The position numbers were made by a program, and so were the translations under genes. Shown one piece after another: positions 25,226-35,223 of a stretch of 64,000 nucleotides of DNA. The notes beneath the pieces are model-generated. The model was not told the DNA's origin and ran no database searches. It saw nothing but the letters and a program-made list of their open reading frames with translations. Position 1 is the first letter of the stretch, and each line of letters begins with the position of its first letter. This DNA comes from PFJX01 sp040751755 (lineage in GTDB: Bacteria > Pseudomonadota > Gammaproteobacteria > Burkholderiales > Thiobacillaceae), in assembly GCA_040751755.1 (NCBI GenBank), contig JBFMHC010000046.1, forward strand, positions 1 through 64,000, read 5' to 3'.

Positions 25226-27400
25226 TCAGGCGGCCTTGGCGCCGCCCTCCAGGTTGGGATAGCGGCAGTGGTCGACCAGATCCTGGATCTCCTTGGCCGG
25301 GGCCGGGGAGAGCAGGGAGCCGATGATCACGCCCAGGAAGCCCGCGGGCAGGCCGAACACGCCGGCGGCGATCGGCTTGATGGCGAACCATTCGTTCGCC
25401 GCGACGCCGCCGAAGAAGTCGTAGGTGATGAACATGTAGTACATGCACACACCCAGACCGGCAACCATGCCGAGGACCGCGCCGAAGTAGTTGGCCCGCT
25501 TCCAGAACACGCCCATGACCAGGGCCGGGAAGAAGGCCGAGGCCGCCAGGGAGAAGGCCGCGCCCACCAGGAACAGGATGTCGCCCGGCTTCAGCGAGGC
25601 CGTGTAGGCCGCGATGATGGCTACCACCAGGAGCAGCGCCTTGGAGATGGAGAGGCGGCGCATGGTGGAGGCGTTGGGGTCGATCATCTTGTAGTAGACG
25701 TCGTGCGACAGGGCGTTGGCGATGGTCAGCAGCAGGCCGTCAGCGGTGGACAGCGCCGCGGCCAGGCCGCCCGCCGCCACCAGGCCCGAGATCACGTAGG
25801 GCAGGCCGGCGATCTCCGGCGTGGCCAGCACGATCAGGTCGCCGCCGATGGTGATCTCGGCCAGCTGGATGATGCCGTCCTTGTTCATGTCGACGATCTT
25901 CATCAGCGTGTCGTCCACCGCCTGCCAGTTGCCCACCCAGGCCGGCAGCGCGGCGAAGGAGGAGCCGACCAGATCGGTGTAGACCACGTACTTGGCCAGC
26001 ACCGCCAGGGCGGGCGCGGTGAAGTAGAGCAGGAAGATGAAGAACAGCGACCAGAACACCGACTGGCGCGCCTCACGCACCGAGGGGGTGGTGTAGTAGC
26101 GCATCAGGATGTGCGGCAGCGAGGCGGTGCCCACCATCAGGCACAGCACCAGGGCGATGAAGTTGTTGCGCTTGTCGTTGGAGGCCTTCTCGTCCTCGGC
26201 CTGGGCCTTGGCGATCTCCTCCGGCGTGGCGGCGGGGTTCTCCTTCAACAGCTTCTTCTCGGCGCCCTTGCCGGAGAAGGCGGCGGCGTGCGCGGCGACC
26301 GGCCCGGACTTGCCCTTGGCGCCCGCCTCGGCCGCCTTCCACTTGGCCTTCAGCTTGTCGATGTCCTTGGGGAAGTCCTCCACTGCCTTCTGCGCGGCCT
26401 TGACCGCCTTCTCGTCCAGCGGCACGGCGGCCTTGGCCTCGGCCAGCTTGGTCTCCACCTTGGCCTTCTCCTCCGCCCAGAAGGCGGCGCCGTTGCCGGC
26501 CGCCACGGCGGCGTCCAGGGCCTTCAGCTTGTCGCCCCACTCGGCGGCCTTCTCCTTGTGGATGGCGCGCACGGTCAGCTCGGCGGCACCCAGCACGGAG
26601 TTGGGGTCGTTGAGCTCCTTCTCCTTCGCGGTCACCTTCTCCAGGGCCTGGCCATAGGCGATCTGCGGGATCGGGTTGCCGGTGATGTTCACCGACAGCC
26701 AGACCACCGGGATCATGTAGGCGATGATGAGGATGATGTACTGCGCCACCTGGGTCCAGGTCACCGCGCGCATGCCGCCCAGGAAGGAGCACACGAGGAT
26801 GCCGGCGAGGCCGGCGTACACGCCGACCGCGAACTCCAGGCCGGTGAAGCGGCTGGTGATCAGGCCCACGCCGTAGATCTGCGCCACCACGTAGACGAAG
26901 GAGCAGATGATCGCGGCGAGCACGCCGATGGTGCGGGGCAGGTTGCCGCCGTAGCGCGCGCCGAGGAAGTCGGGGATGGTGAACTGGCCGAACTTGCGCA
27001 GGTAGGGCGCGAGGAACAGCGCCACCAGCACGTAGCCGCCGGTCCAGCCCATGACGAAGGCGAGGCCGTCATAGCCGGCGGCGTACAGCGTGCCGGCCAT
27101 ACCGATGAAGGAGGCGGCCGACATCCAGTCCGCGCCCGTGGCCATGCCGTTGAACAGCGCCGGCACGCGCCGTCCGGCGACGTAGTACTCCGACACGTCG
27201 GCGGTCTTCGACATGATGCCGATGCCGGCGTACAGGGAGATGGTGGCGGCGAGGAAGATGTAGCCGATCCACTGGTTGGACAGGCCCATCTGCTCGAGGA
27301 TGGCGAGGATGATGACGAAGGCGATGAAGCCGCCGGTGTAGAAGCTGTAGTAGCGCTTCAGCTGGTTGAAGAAGGCGGTGTTGGAGGTGGTCGCGCTCAT
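25226..27400 (-). CDS. Sodium:solute symporter, VC_2705-type, with large helical insertion
   Basis: A 724-residue inner-membrane transporter of the SSS family. The N-terminal half shows SNQWIGYIFLAATISLYAGI, then FYVAGR-like EYYVAGRRVPALFNGMATGAD and SAASFIGMAGTLYAAGYDG, the sodium-site region. About 13 membrane segments are visible. It is roughly 160 residues longer than usual: residues about 247-407 are a charged Ala/Lys/Glu-rich, coiled-coil-like block (for example EEKAKVETKLAEAKAAVPLDE) between two membrane segments. The small DUF4212 subunit is encoded just upstream, two bases apart, as in other members. The substrate is unknown; a carboxylate is likely. Confidence 0.87.
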   Translation of the reverse strand: MSATTSNTAFFNQLKRYYSFYTGGFIAFVIILAILEQMGLSNQWIGYIFLAATISLYAGIGIMSKTADVSEYYVAGRRVPALFNGMATGADWMSAASFIGMAGTLYAAGYDGLAFVMGWTGGYVLVALFLAPYLRKFGQFTIPDFLGARYGGNLPRTIGVLAAIICSFVYVVAQIYGVGLITSRFTGLEFAVGVYAGLAGILVCSFLGGMRAVTWTQVAQYIILIIAYMIPVVWLSVNITGNPIPQIAYGQALEKVTAKEKELNDPNSVLGAAELTVRAIHKEKAAEWGDKLKALDAAVAAGNGAAFWAEEKAKVETKLAEAKAAVPLDEKAVKAAQKAVEDFPKDIDKLKAKWKAAEAGAKGKSGPVAAHAAAFSGKGAEKKLLKENPAATPEEIAKAQAEDEKASNDKRNNFIALVLCLMVGTASLPHILMRYYTTPSVREARQSVFWSLFFIFLLYFTAPALAVLAKYVVYTDLVGSSFAALPAWVGNWQAVDDTLMKIVDMNKDGIIQLAEITIGGDLIVLATPEIAGLPYVISGLVAAGGLAAALSTADGLLLTIANALSHDVYYKMIDPNASTMRRLSISKALLLVVAIIAAYTASLKPGDILFLVGAAFSLAASAFFPALVMGVFWKRANYFGAVLGMVAGLGVCMYYMFITYDFFGGVAANEWFAIKPIAAGVFGLPAGFLGVIIGSLLSPAPAKEIQDLVDHCRYPNLEGGAKAA

Positions 27401-27401
27401 C

Positions 27402-27665
27402 TCAGTCCTCTCCCTCGTGGACGCCGTATTCCTTGTCCAGGGCGTTCATGCTGCGGGCATAGAACCAGATCACCAGGACGTAGACGATCAGCGCGCCCTG
27501 CGCGCCCATGTAGAAGGCCAGAGGAAAGCCGGCGATGACGATCTCGTTCAGTTCCTTGGCGAACCAGATCACCACGAACGTCACCACGAACCAGATGGCG
27601 AGCAGCAACCCCGTCAACCTGAGGTTCTTGCTCCAGTACTCACGGTGTTTCTCCGTCAGCCACAT
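27402..27665 (-). CDS. DUF4212 small subunit of the sodium:solute symporter
   Basis: An 87-residue membrane protein with two transmembrane helices (about residues 18-36 and 50-70). It starts with the typical KHREYWSKNLRLTGLLLAIW segment and has GFPLAFYMGAQGALIVYVLV. DUF4212 proteins accompany VC_2705-type symporters and are presumed accessory subunits. It is the first gene of a two-gene operon; the symporter ATG lies one base beyond its stop. Confidence 0.9.
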   Translation of the reverse strand: MWLTEKHREYWSKNLRLTGLLLAIWFVVTFVVIWFAKELNEIVIAGFPLAFYMGAQGALIVYVLVIWFYARSMNALDKEYGVHEGED

Positions 27666-27809
27666 GTCGTCCTCCTTGCGGATGCAAAGCGTGTTGCACT
27701 GTCAGCAATGGCGCCGAGGCGCCTCCTGTCTCCCTCATGCCCGCGTGGTGGGCCGCGTCGAGCATGCGGAGTATAGCCCCGCGCGGTTCATTTCGGTGCG
27801 CCAAGTCCG

Positions 27810-27838
27810 AATATAAGTGGTTGTTTATAAAGTGCTAA
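27810..27838 (-). promoter_or_regulatory. Predicted promoter of the DUF4212-symporter operon
   Basis: On the minus strand TTAGCA (27838-27833) and TATATT (27815-27810) are 17 bases apart in the only AT-rich stretch of this region. It lies about 150 bases upstream of the DUF4212 start, so a substantial leader or a second promoter nearer the gene is possible. Confidence 0.4.
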
Positions 27839-27877
27839 TATTCTGATGCACCATGCCGGTGCGTTGCGGTCCGGGCC

Positions 27878-28597
27878 TCAGCTCGCCCAGGACACCCAGC
27901 GCTGCGCCTGCTCCAGGTCGCGCAGGTCCTTGTAGCTGCGGGCGTTTCTCGCCGGCGCCAGCCTGAGCGCGCACTGCAGCAGCTGCGCGGTGGCGAGGGC
28001 GTCCGCCATGGCGTTGTGGCGGGCGTAGTTGCTGATCGCGAAGTGCCCCAGCCACTGGTCGAGGGCGCGGTAATTGCGCGCGTGCTCCGGCAGCATGCCG
28101 GGCAGGGCGTAGGCGAGGTCCAGCCAGGGGTGCTTGAAGTCGAGGCCGAGGTATTCGCGCATGGCGCGGCGGATCATGGTCTCGTCGAAGGTGACGTGGA
28201 AAGCCACCAGCGGGGCGTTGCCGAGGTATTCGAGGAAGGCCAGCAGGGCCTCGGCCGGTGGCATGCCCTCGCGCTGCGCCTCGCCGCCGATGCCGTGGAT
28301 GAGGATGTTGTCCTTGTCGCTCACCCGCTCCTGGCGCAGCACCACCTCGAAGCTGTCGGCGAGGACGATGGCGCCCGCCTCCACCGCCACCGCGCCGATG
28401 GCGATGAGGCGGTCCTTGTTGAGGTCCAGGCCGGTGCTCTCCACATCCACCACCACGTAGCGCGCGTCCGCGAAGGCCAGGCCCAGGTCGGACGCCGGCA
28501 GGCCGCTCCAGGCGTCGCGGCGCCGCGCCTCCGCCTCGCCGAGGTCGACGGTGCGCATGCCGAGCGCGTGGGCGAGGCGTCCGAACAGGGAGGTCAT
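27878..28597 (-). CDS. 3'-5' exonuclease (DEDDh, DnaQ-like)
   Basis: A 239-residue DEDDh exonuclease resembling DNA polymerase III epsilon subunits. The active-site acidic residues are in VVVDVESTGLD (DxE), AFHVTFDETMI (Asp) and ARHNAMADALATAQ (His and Asp). It lacks a polymerase-binding tail. It sits between the DUF294 gene (19 bases upstream) and the symporter operon. DUF294 and DEDDh exonuclease genes frequently travel together with acetate-type symporters, so it probably has a dedicated regulatory or nucleotide-turnover role rather than a replicative one. Confidence 0.85.
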   Translation of the reverse strand: MTSLFGRLAHALGMRTVDLGEAEARRRDAWSGLPASDLGLAFADARYVVVDVESTGLDLNKDRLIAIGAVAVEAGAIVLADSFEVVLRQERVSDKDNILIHGIGGEAQREGMPPAEALLAFLEYLGNAPLVAFHVTFDETMIRRAMREYLGLDFKHPWLDLAYALPGMLPEHARNYRALDQWLGHFAISNYARHNAMADALATAQLLQCALRLAPARNARSYKDLRDLEQAQRWVSWAS

Positions 28598-28616
28598 GAC
28601 CGTGCCCCGGCAGACA

Positions 28617-30503
28617 TCAGAGCTGGTAGTCCATGGCCAGCCGCCCCTGCACCTTGCGCGCCTGGCGGAAGGCCTCCTTGAGGATGCGGCGGTCGAGGTC
28701 GTTGAGCTGGTCCGGGTTGACGCGGTTGCCCATCGCCAGGCCCGCCTCGCTCTGCTCGTGCTGCCCCCTGAGGCGCAGCATCTGGATGAAGTAGAAGGCG
28801 GACAGCCAGGCCTCGATCTCCGGCTCCGGGATGTTGAGCTTGTGCCCGGCGCCGCGCAGGCGGTCGGCGGTGCCGCTGGCGGCGATGCCGGTGGCCAGGG
28901 CGAACACGCGCGCCGCGTCGACGAAGGGCGTGGTGCCGTTGAGCTTGAGGTCCAGGGTGTTGGCGTCGGCGCCCTCGCCGTCCACCAGGAAGTCGCGCAC
29001 CAGGCCGAGCGGCGGGCGGTTGCGCAGGGCGTTGGCGGCCATCTGGTGCAGGAAGCGCGGCGTCGTCGTGGTGCGCGCGAGCAGCCAGGTACGCAGCGCG
29101 TCCGCCAGGTGTTCGTGGCCGAGCAGGGGGCGGAAGTCGAAGAAGATGCTGGCGTTGAGCAGGGCCTCCGGGTCGCCGGCGTCGATCCAGCGCGCGAAGG
29201 TGGCCTGCCACTCCTCCAGCGACAGGCACCACTTCGGGTTCATCGCCATGATGCCGCCCTTGCACAGCGGGAAGCCGCAGGCGTCGAGGGCGCGGTTGAT
29301 GCGCTCCGCCAGCGGCAGCAGCTTGGTGCGCACCTGCTCGGCGGTCTCGCCCTCGGGGACGATGAAGATGATGCCGTTGTCCTGGTCGGTGGCGAGGGTC
29401 TGCTCCAGCCGCCCCTCGGAGCCGAAGGCCAGCCAGCAGAAGCCGTAGCGGCAGTCGTGCGTGGCGCTGCATTCCAGTTCGATGACGCGCTGCGTGAGCA
29501 GGTCGTTGAGGGTGGAGAGGATCTGCGTCAGCTGCTCCGCCGCCACCCCCTGCGCCATCATGTTGTGGCCGATCTGGCGGATGTCCTCGGCCGCGCGCAC
29601 CAGGGCGTCGAGGCTGGCGGCGCCGCGGATCGCCTCGGAGATCTGCGTCACGCCGACGCGCTGCAGCGAGAACAGGTCCTTCTCCGAGATCACGCCCGCG
29701 AGCCGCCCCTCGTCCGCCACCAGCACGTGGCGGAAGCCGTAGCGCGCCATCTGCATGGCCGCCTCGAAGGCGTGCGCGCTGGAGGGCAGGGTGAGCGGGT
29801 TGGGCGTCATCACCTCGCGCATCGGCGTGTCGAGGGCGGTGCCGGGCAGGATCACGCGGCCGATCAGGTCGCGCACCGTGAACACGCCCACCGGGCGGTC
29901 GTCGCCCTCCACCATGACGATGGAGCCGACGCCGTTGTCCTGCAGGGTCTCCAGGGCCTCGCGCAGCGGGGTGTCGGGCGCGCAGGTCACCGGCGCGCGG
30001 CGCACGATGTCGCCCAGCTGGCTGCGCAGCGACTGCTGCTCCGCGGTGTTGGTGGCGTAGCGCGCGTGCATGCGCCGCTGCGACTGCTCCAGCAGGCTGG
30101 CGAGGCGGCGCGTGCAGAAGTCGTGGAAGGCCGCGGACTGATGGATCAGCGTGTGGAAGTCCTCCGCCGCCAGCTCGTAGGCGAACACGTCGGTCTGCGC
30201 GCGGAACACGCTGATCGGCGGGCGCCGCCCGAGCAGGCCGCCGATCGGGAAGGCCTCGCCCTCGTGCAGCATCACCCAGGCCTCCTCGCCATCCTGTTCG
30301 CCGTGCACCACCCCCTGCTTGAGGATGTACAGCCGCTTCACCTCGCCGTGTTCCGGCGACATCAGCACCTCGCCCTTGGCGAAGTAGGCCACCTTGAGGC
30401 GTCGCGCCAGCCAGGCCAGGTCCTCCGGCGTCATCGCGTCGAACGGCGCGAAGCGCGTCAGGTGGTCGATGGTGGCGGCGATGAGGGAATTGGCGGCGGA
30501 CAT
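28617..30503 (-). CDS. cNMP-binding / CBS / DUF294 nucleotidyltransferase-like protein
   Basis: A 628-residue cytoplasmic protein. The order is a cyclic-nucleotide-binding domain (about residues 15-130), two CBS domains (about 165-285), then a DUF294 nucleotidyltransferase-like domain with the GSEGRLEQTLATDQDNGIIF motif (GS...D-x-D) near 390, and a C-terminal DUF294 output domain. Relatives resemble GlnD/PII-uridylyltransferase-like signal proteins. Its position upstream of an exonuclease and between two symporter operons suggests control of carbon uptake. The ATG at 30503 was preferred to the frame start at 30554. Confidence 0.87.
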   Translation of the reverse strand: MSAANSLIAATIDHLTRFAPFDAMTPEDLAWLARRLKVAYFAKGEVLMSPEHGEVKRLYILKQGVVHGEQDGEEAWVMLHEGEAFPIGGLLGRRPPISVFRAQTDVFAYELAAEDFHTLIHQSAAFHDFCTRRLASLLEQSQRRMHARYATNTAEQQSLRSQLGDIVRRAPVTCAPDTPLREALETLQDNGVGSIVMVEGDDRPVGVFTVRDLIGRVILPGTALDTPMREVMTPNPLTLPSSAHAFEAAMQMARYGFRHVLVADEGRLAGVISEKDLFSLQRVGVTQISEAIRGAASLDALVRAAEDIRQIGHNMMAQGVAAEQLTQILSTLNDLLTQRVIELECSATHDCRYGFCWLAFGSEGRLEQTLATDQDNGIIFIVPEGETAEQVRTKLLPLAERINRALDACGFPLCKGGIMAMNPKWCLSLEEWQATFARWIDAGDPEALLNASIFFDFRPLLGHEHLADALRTWLLARTTTTPRFLHQMAANALRNRPPLGLVRDFLVDGEGADANTLDLKLNGTTPFVDAARVFALATGIAASGTADRLRGAGHKLNIPEPEIEAWLSAFYFIQMLRLRGQHEQSEAGLAMGNRVNPDQLNDLDRRILKEAFRQARKVQGRLAMDYQL

Positions 30504-30552
30504 GGTGGGGGTTTCCCTGAGGGCTTTGTGGGATTCTAGGGAGGGGCGCGGC

Positions 30553-30583
30553 AAAAAAACAAACCCCCGGACGAGCCGGGGGT
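30553..30583 (-). terminator. Rho-independent terminator of the actP operon
   Basis: On the minus strand a stem of ACCCCCGG with CCGGGGGT and a five-base loop is followed by GTTTGTTTTTTTG. It lies 50 bases after the symporter stop and just before the DUF294 start. Confidence 0.85.
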
Positions 30584-30633
30584 CTGAGTGGGGGCCACCT
30601 TGCGATGGCCTTCCCGGGGGAGGACCGTGAAAC

Positions 30634-32679
30634 TTAGTGCGCGGTCGCGCCTTCCGCGTGGATTCCGGTGTTCTGGCGCACGTACAGTTCGTCCCACATC
30701 TCCTCCGCGCGCTTGTCGCGGAACAGCAGGGAGAACACGATCACGCACAGGAAGCCGAGCGGGATGGAGATCAGGCCGGGGTTCTTGAGCAGGAAGAAGG
30801 GCTTCTCCAGGCCCACCATGCTGGCGGTCTGGCCCTCGAACTTCTTCAGGTTGTCCTGGGCCTTCTTGATGTCCTTCTCCAGCTTGGCGATGTCCTTCTT
30901 CGCCGTCTCGATCTCCTTGGCGTCCATCAGGGTCGGCAGCTGCGCCTGCAGCTTGGCCAGCTTCTCGGGCGCACCCGGCTTGGCATCCTTGGCGGGCGCG
31001 GCGGGCTTGGCGGGCTCGGACTTGACGCAGCCTTCCAGGGCGAACAGCTCGCAGGCGAAGCTGGAGGCGGCCACCGCGGGCTTGGCCGGCTTGGCCTCCT
31101 GGGCGGGTTCGCCTTCCAGCACCTTCTTGGCGTCCTTGATCACGGCCTGCGGGTAGGTCATGTTGGGGGAGATCATCACCAAGGCGATGGCGGAGACCGC
31201 GCCCACCACCATGCCTGCGACGATGCCGTAGGTGTTGGCGCGCTTCCAGTACAGGGTCAGGAACACCGCCGGCAGGTTGGAGGAGGCGGCCACGGCGAAG
31301 GCCAGGGCCACCAGGTGGGCGACGTTCTGACCCTCGGCGGCGATGCCGACGTAGATCGCCAGCAGGCCGACGATGATCGACGACACGCGCGCCGCGATCA
31401 CCTGCTCCTGCGGCGAGGCGCGGTCGCCCTTGACGACGCCGACGTAGATGTCGTGCGCCATGGCCGAGGCCGCCGCCAGCACCAGGCCCGCCACCACCGC
31501 GACGATGGTGGCGAAGGCCACGGCCGCGACGAAGGCGAGGAACAGGTTGCCGAGCACCGAGTCGGCGCCGCCGCCCACGTACTGGGCCAGCATGGGCGCA
31601 GCCATGTTGCCGCCCGGGTCCATGCCGGCGATGGTGCCGGAGCCGACGTTGATCGCCGCGCCCATGCCCAGGAACAGGGTCAGGACGTAGAAGCCGCCGA
31701 TGATGGCCATGGCCCAGATCACGGACTTGCGCGCGTCCTGGGCGGTCGGCACGGTGAAGAAGCGCATCAGGATGTGCGGCATGCCGGCCGTGCCCAGCAC
31801 CAGGGCCATGCCCAGGGAGATCTGGTCGATCGGGCTCTTCAGGAACAGGCCGGGCTCCAGGAAGCGCTGGCCCAGCTCCTGGGGCGTCATGGTGGTGGCG
31901 GCGTCGCCGATCAGCTTGGCCACCTGCTTCTGCACGCCGGGGTTGTCCACCACCGCCTGCAGGAAGCCGGGCAGGGAGAAGCCGTACTGGCCCCAGGTGA
32001 ACATCACCAGCAGGATGGAGGCGGTCACCAGCAGCACGGCCTTGACGATCTGCACCCAGGTGGTGGCCTTCATGCCGCCGAACACCACGTAGGCGAGCAT
32101 GAGGATGCCCACGGCGGTGACGGACACGGCGTAGTCGATGCCGATCAGGGTCTTGATCAGCACGCCGCCGCCGACCATCTGCGCGGTCAGGTAGAAGGTC
32201 GAGACGGTGATGGTGGACAGCGCCGCCACGGTCTTCGAGGCCTTGGGCTGGTTGCGGAAGGCGAGGATGTCGCCCAGGGTGTACTTGCCGATGTTGCGGC
32301 AGGGCTCGGCGATCACCAGCAGCACGGTGATGTAGGCCACCAGCCAGCCCACCGAGTACATGAAGCCGTCATAGCCGTATAGGGAGATGAGGCCGGCGAT
32401 GCCGAGGAAGGACGCGGCGGACAGGTAGTCGCCGGCGATCGCCCAGCCGTTCTGCACGCCGGTGACGGAACGGCCCGCGGCGTAGAACTCGGAGGTGGAG
32501 TGGGTCTGGCGCGCCGCCCAGTACGTGATGTACATGGTCACGGCGATGATGGCGCCGAACACCGCGAAGGTCATCCACTTGAATTCGTCCGCCACGGCGC
32601 CGGTGCCGGCCCAGGCGAGGGTGCTGACGGCGGCCAGGGCCGCGATGGCGGCGGTGCCGCCGATGAGTTTCAGGTTCAT
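30634..32679 (-). CDS. actP: ActP-like cation/acetate symporter with C-terminal-half insertion
   Basis: A 681-residue SSS-family transporter related to ActP (acetate/glycolate permease). It has an N-terminal signal-like helix, FYAAGRSVTGVQNGWAIAGD, SAASFLGIAGLISLYGYDGF and SLGMALVLGTAGMPHILMRF. E. coli ActP is about 549 residues. The extra part lies at residues about 513-616: an Ala/Pro/Lys-rich block then a coiled-coil-like stretch (ETAKKDIAKLEKDIKKAQDN) between the last two membrane segments, with two cysteines (FACELFALEGC). The DUF485 partner gene is directly upstream. The ATG at 32679 was chosen for the signal-like start. Confidence 0.88.
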   Translation of the reverse strand: MNLKLIGGTAAIAALAAVSTLAWAGTGAVADEFKWMTFAVFGAIIAVTMYITYWAARQTHSTSEFYAAGRSVTGVQNGWAIAGDYLSAASFLGIAGLISLYGYDGFMYSVGWLVAYITVLLVIAEPCRNIGKYTLGDILAFRNQPKASKTVAALSTITVSTFYLTAQMVGGGVLIKTLIGIDYAVSVTAVGILMLAYVVFGGMKATTWVQIVKAVLLVTASILLVMFTWGQYGFSLPGFLQAVVDNPGVQKQVAKLIGDAATTMTPQELGQRFLEPGLFLKSPIDQISLGMALVLGTAGMPHILMRFFTVPTAQDARKSVIWAMAIIGGFYVLTLFLGMGAAINVGSGTIAGMDPGGNMAAPMLAQYVGGGADSVLGNLFLAFVAAVAFATIVAVVAGLVLAAASAMAHDIYVGVVKGDRASPQEQVIAARVSSIIVGLLAIYVGIAAEGQNVAHLVALAFAVAASSNLPAVFLTLYWKRANTYGIVAGMVVGAVSAIALVMISPNMTYPQAVIKDAKKVLEGEPAQEAKPAKPAVAASSFACELFALEGCVKSEPAKPAAPAKDAKPGAPEKLAKLQAQLPTLMDAKEIETAKKDIAKLEKDIKKAQDNLKKFEGQTASMVGLEKPFFLLKNPGLISIPLGFLCVIVFSLLFRDKRAEEMWDELYVRQNTGIHAEGATAH

Positions 32680-32689
32680 GTCCCGGTCC

Positions 32690-33007
32690 TCACTTGATGT
32701 TGTGGGCGTCGCGGATGATCTCCGCGGCCATGGCGTCGAACTGCCTGTTGGCGCGCTTGGCATAGATGCCGGCGATGCTCCAGGCGACGACGAACTCGGA
32801 GAGCGCGAACAGGATGCCCACGTTCACCGGCCCCCAGACCTTGGCCTTGAACAGGTCCTGGTAGTAGGCCGCGCCGATCGGCAGCAGGAAGTAATAGATC
32901 ACGGAGAAGATCATCAGACCCCACAGGAAGGTGGTCTTCTTGCGGTGCAGCGCCTGGAAGCGCGGGTCGGCGTCGATGGCCGCCCAGTTCATTTCTGTTT
33001 TCGACAT
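32690..33007 (-). CDS. DUF485 (YjcH-like) membrane protein
   Basis: A 105-residue membrane protein. It starts with DADPRFQALHRKKTTFLWGL, as in the DUF485 family, and has two transmembrane helices and the C-terminal YAKRANRQFDAMAAEI. In E. coli yjcH precedes actP and the two are co-transcribed; the same order and a ten-base gap are seen here. An AAGGGG ribosome-binding site precedes the ATG. Its function beyond association with the symporter is not established. Confidence 0.88.
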   Translation of the reverse strand: MSKTEMNWAAIDADPRFQALHRKKTTFLWGLMIFSVIYYFLLPIGAAYYQDLFKAKVWGPVNVGILFALSEFVVAWSIAGIYAKRANRQFDAMAAEIIRDAHNIK

Positions 33008-33141
33008 GTCACACCCCTTGAAAGAGCAACGGCCCCGCCGCCCCGGACGGCGGCGAGTGCCGCGATGCTATGCCCGCGGGCTTACATGAACCTGACGACA
33101 GGCTCCTGGCAAGCGCCCCCCGCCTCCGCTACCCTTGCCGC

Positions 33142-33804
<663 letters not shown>

Positions 33805-33828
33805 GCGGCCCCGGCCGTTCCGCTGCAC

Positions 33829-35223
33829 ATGGCCGACACGCCCATGCAGGACGAACCCCTCTCCCTGCGCACCAACCTGGTCAACTGGCTGTTCACGCCG
33901 CTGTACCTGCTGCTGCTGTTCTCCACCATCGCCGGCTACATCGCCGCCATCGAGCTGTCGAACCGGCCCTACGACCTGCTGCTGACCGAGCGCGCGCGGC
34001 ACCTCGCGGCGCGGCTCGACCCGCGCCGCCCGGCGGCCTCCGAGGCGGCCCTCGCGCAGGCGCGCCAGGAGGGCCTGCGCGGCGCGGTGTTCGATGCAGA
34101 GGGGCGCCACGTCCTCGGCGACCCGGCCCTGCCCAAGCCGCGCCCGCGCGACCTCGTCGATGCCGAGGCACATCTGCACGACGCCCTGCTGGGCGAGCAC
34201 CGGATGCGCCTGCTCACCCTGAAGCTGCCGCGCGGCCATGCCTTGCAGGTGGCGGAGCCGACCGGCGAGCGCCTGACGTTGAGCCGGCGCATCCTCGGCA
34301 ACATCGTCATTCCGCAGATCCTGTTCATCCTGATCGCCGGCCTGGCGGTGTGGATCGGCCTGAAGAAGGGCCTGGAGCCGCTGGAACGGCTGCGCCGGCA
34401 GCTGGCCAGGCGACCGCGCGACGACCTCAACGCGCTCGACGACAGCGCCGCGCCGAGCGAGGTGCGGCCCTTCATCCGCGAGATCAACGAGCTGCTGGCG
34501 CGGCTGGGGGAGAGCCTGGAGGGACAGCGCCGCTTCGTCGCCGATGCCGCGCACCAGCTGCGCACCCCCTTCGCCGGTCTCACCGCGCAGGCCGAACTGG
34601 CCAGCCGCGAGGCCGGCGAGGGGCCGCTGTACGACGCCCTGCAGCGCATCCTCGAAGGCGCGCGGCGCTGCTCGCGCCTGGTGAACCAGCTGCTCGCCCT
34701 CGCGCGCAACGAGCCGCAACGCCTCGCCACCGCGCCCGGCGAGGTGCTCGACCTGCACCGCGTGGCGCGCGACGCCGCGCTGCGCTGGGCGCCCGAGGCC
34801 CTGGCGCGCCACATCGACCTGGGGCTGGAGGCGGACGGGCGCCGGCTGCCGGTGCGCGGCGACGAGGCCGCGCTCAACGACCTGCTCGACAACCTCATCG
34901 ACAACGCGGTGCGCTACACCCCCGCGGGCGGCCACGTCACGGTGCGGCTGGGCTACGCGGGCGGTGGTGAGGGCGGCGCGTGGCTGCGCGTCGAGGACAA
35001 TGGCCCCGGCATCCCGCCGGAGCTGCGCGACAAGGTGTTCGAGCGCTTCTGGCGCCAGCCCGGCAACCGCCAGCCCGGCAGCGGCCTGGGCCTGGCCATC
35101 GTCGCCGAGGTGGCGCTCAGCCACGGCGCGCGCGTCGAGGTGGAGGGCGGCGCGGGCGGGCGCGGCACCGCCTTCGTGGTGACCTTTCCCCACCACGCGG
35201 CCCTGGACGGCACCCGCGCCTAG
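33829..35223 (+). CDS. TctE-like sensor histidine kinase
   Basis: A 464-residue membrane kinase. There are two transmembrane helices (about residues 20-40 and 160-180) enclosing a periplasmic region related to the TctE N-terminal domain. The HisKA H-box is FVADAAHQLRTPFAGL near residue 240 and the ATPase domain has LLDNLIDNAVRYTP (N box), VEDNGPGIPPE (G1) and GSGLGLAIVAEVA (G2). It phosphorylates the regulator encoded just upstream. Its stop overlaps the stop of the convergent DUF294 gene by four bases. Confidence 0.9.
   Translation: MADTPMQDEPLSLRTNLVNWLFTPLYLLLLFSTIAGYIAAIELSNRPYDLLLTERARHLAARLDPRRPAASEAALAQARQEGLRGAVFDAEGRHVLGDPALPKPRPRDLVDAEAHLHDALLGEHRMRLLTLKLPRGHALQVAEPTGERLTLSRRILGNIVIPQILFILIAGLAVWIGLKKGLEPLERLRRQLARRPRDDLNALDDSAAPSEVRPFIREINELLARLGESLEGQRRFVADAAHQLRTPFAGLTAQAELASREAGEGPLYDALQRILEGARRCSRLVNQLLALARNEPQRLATAPGEVLDLHRVARDAALRWAPEALARHIDLGLEADGRRLPVRGDEAALNDLLDNLIDNAVRYTPAGGHVTVRLGYAGGGEGGAWLRVEDNGPGIPPELRDKVFERFWRQPGNRQPGSGLGLAIVAEVALSHGARVEVEGGAGGRGTAFVVTFPHHAALDGTRA

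Noticed and set aside
27781..27840. Sigma-54 type promoter (TGGCGC near 27800, minus strand)
   Set aside because: The -24-like TGGCGC has no matching TTGC element at the required distance; a sigma-70 pattern fits better.
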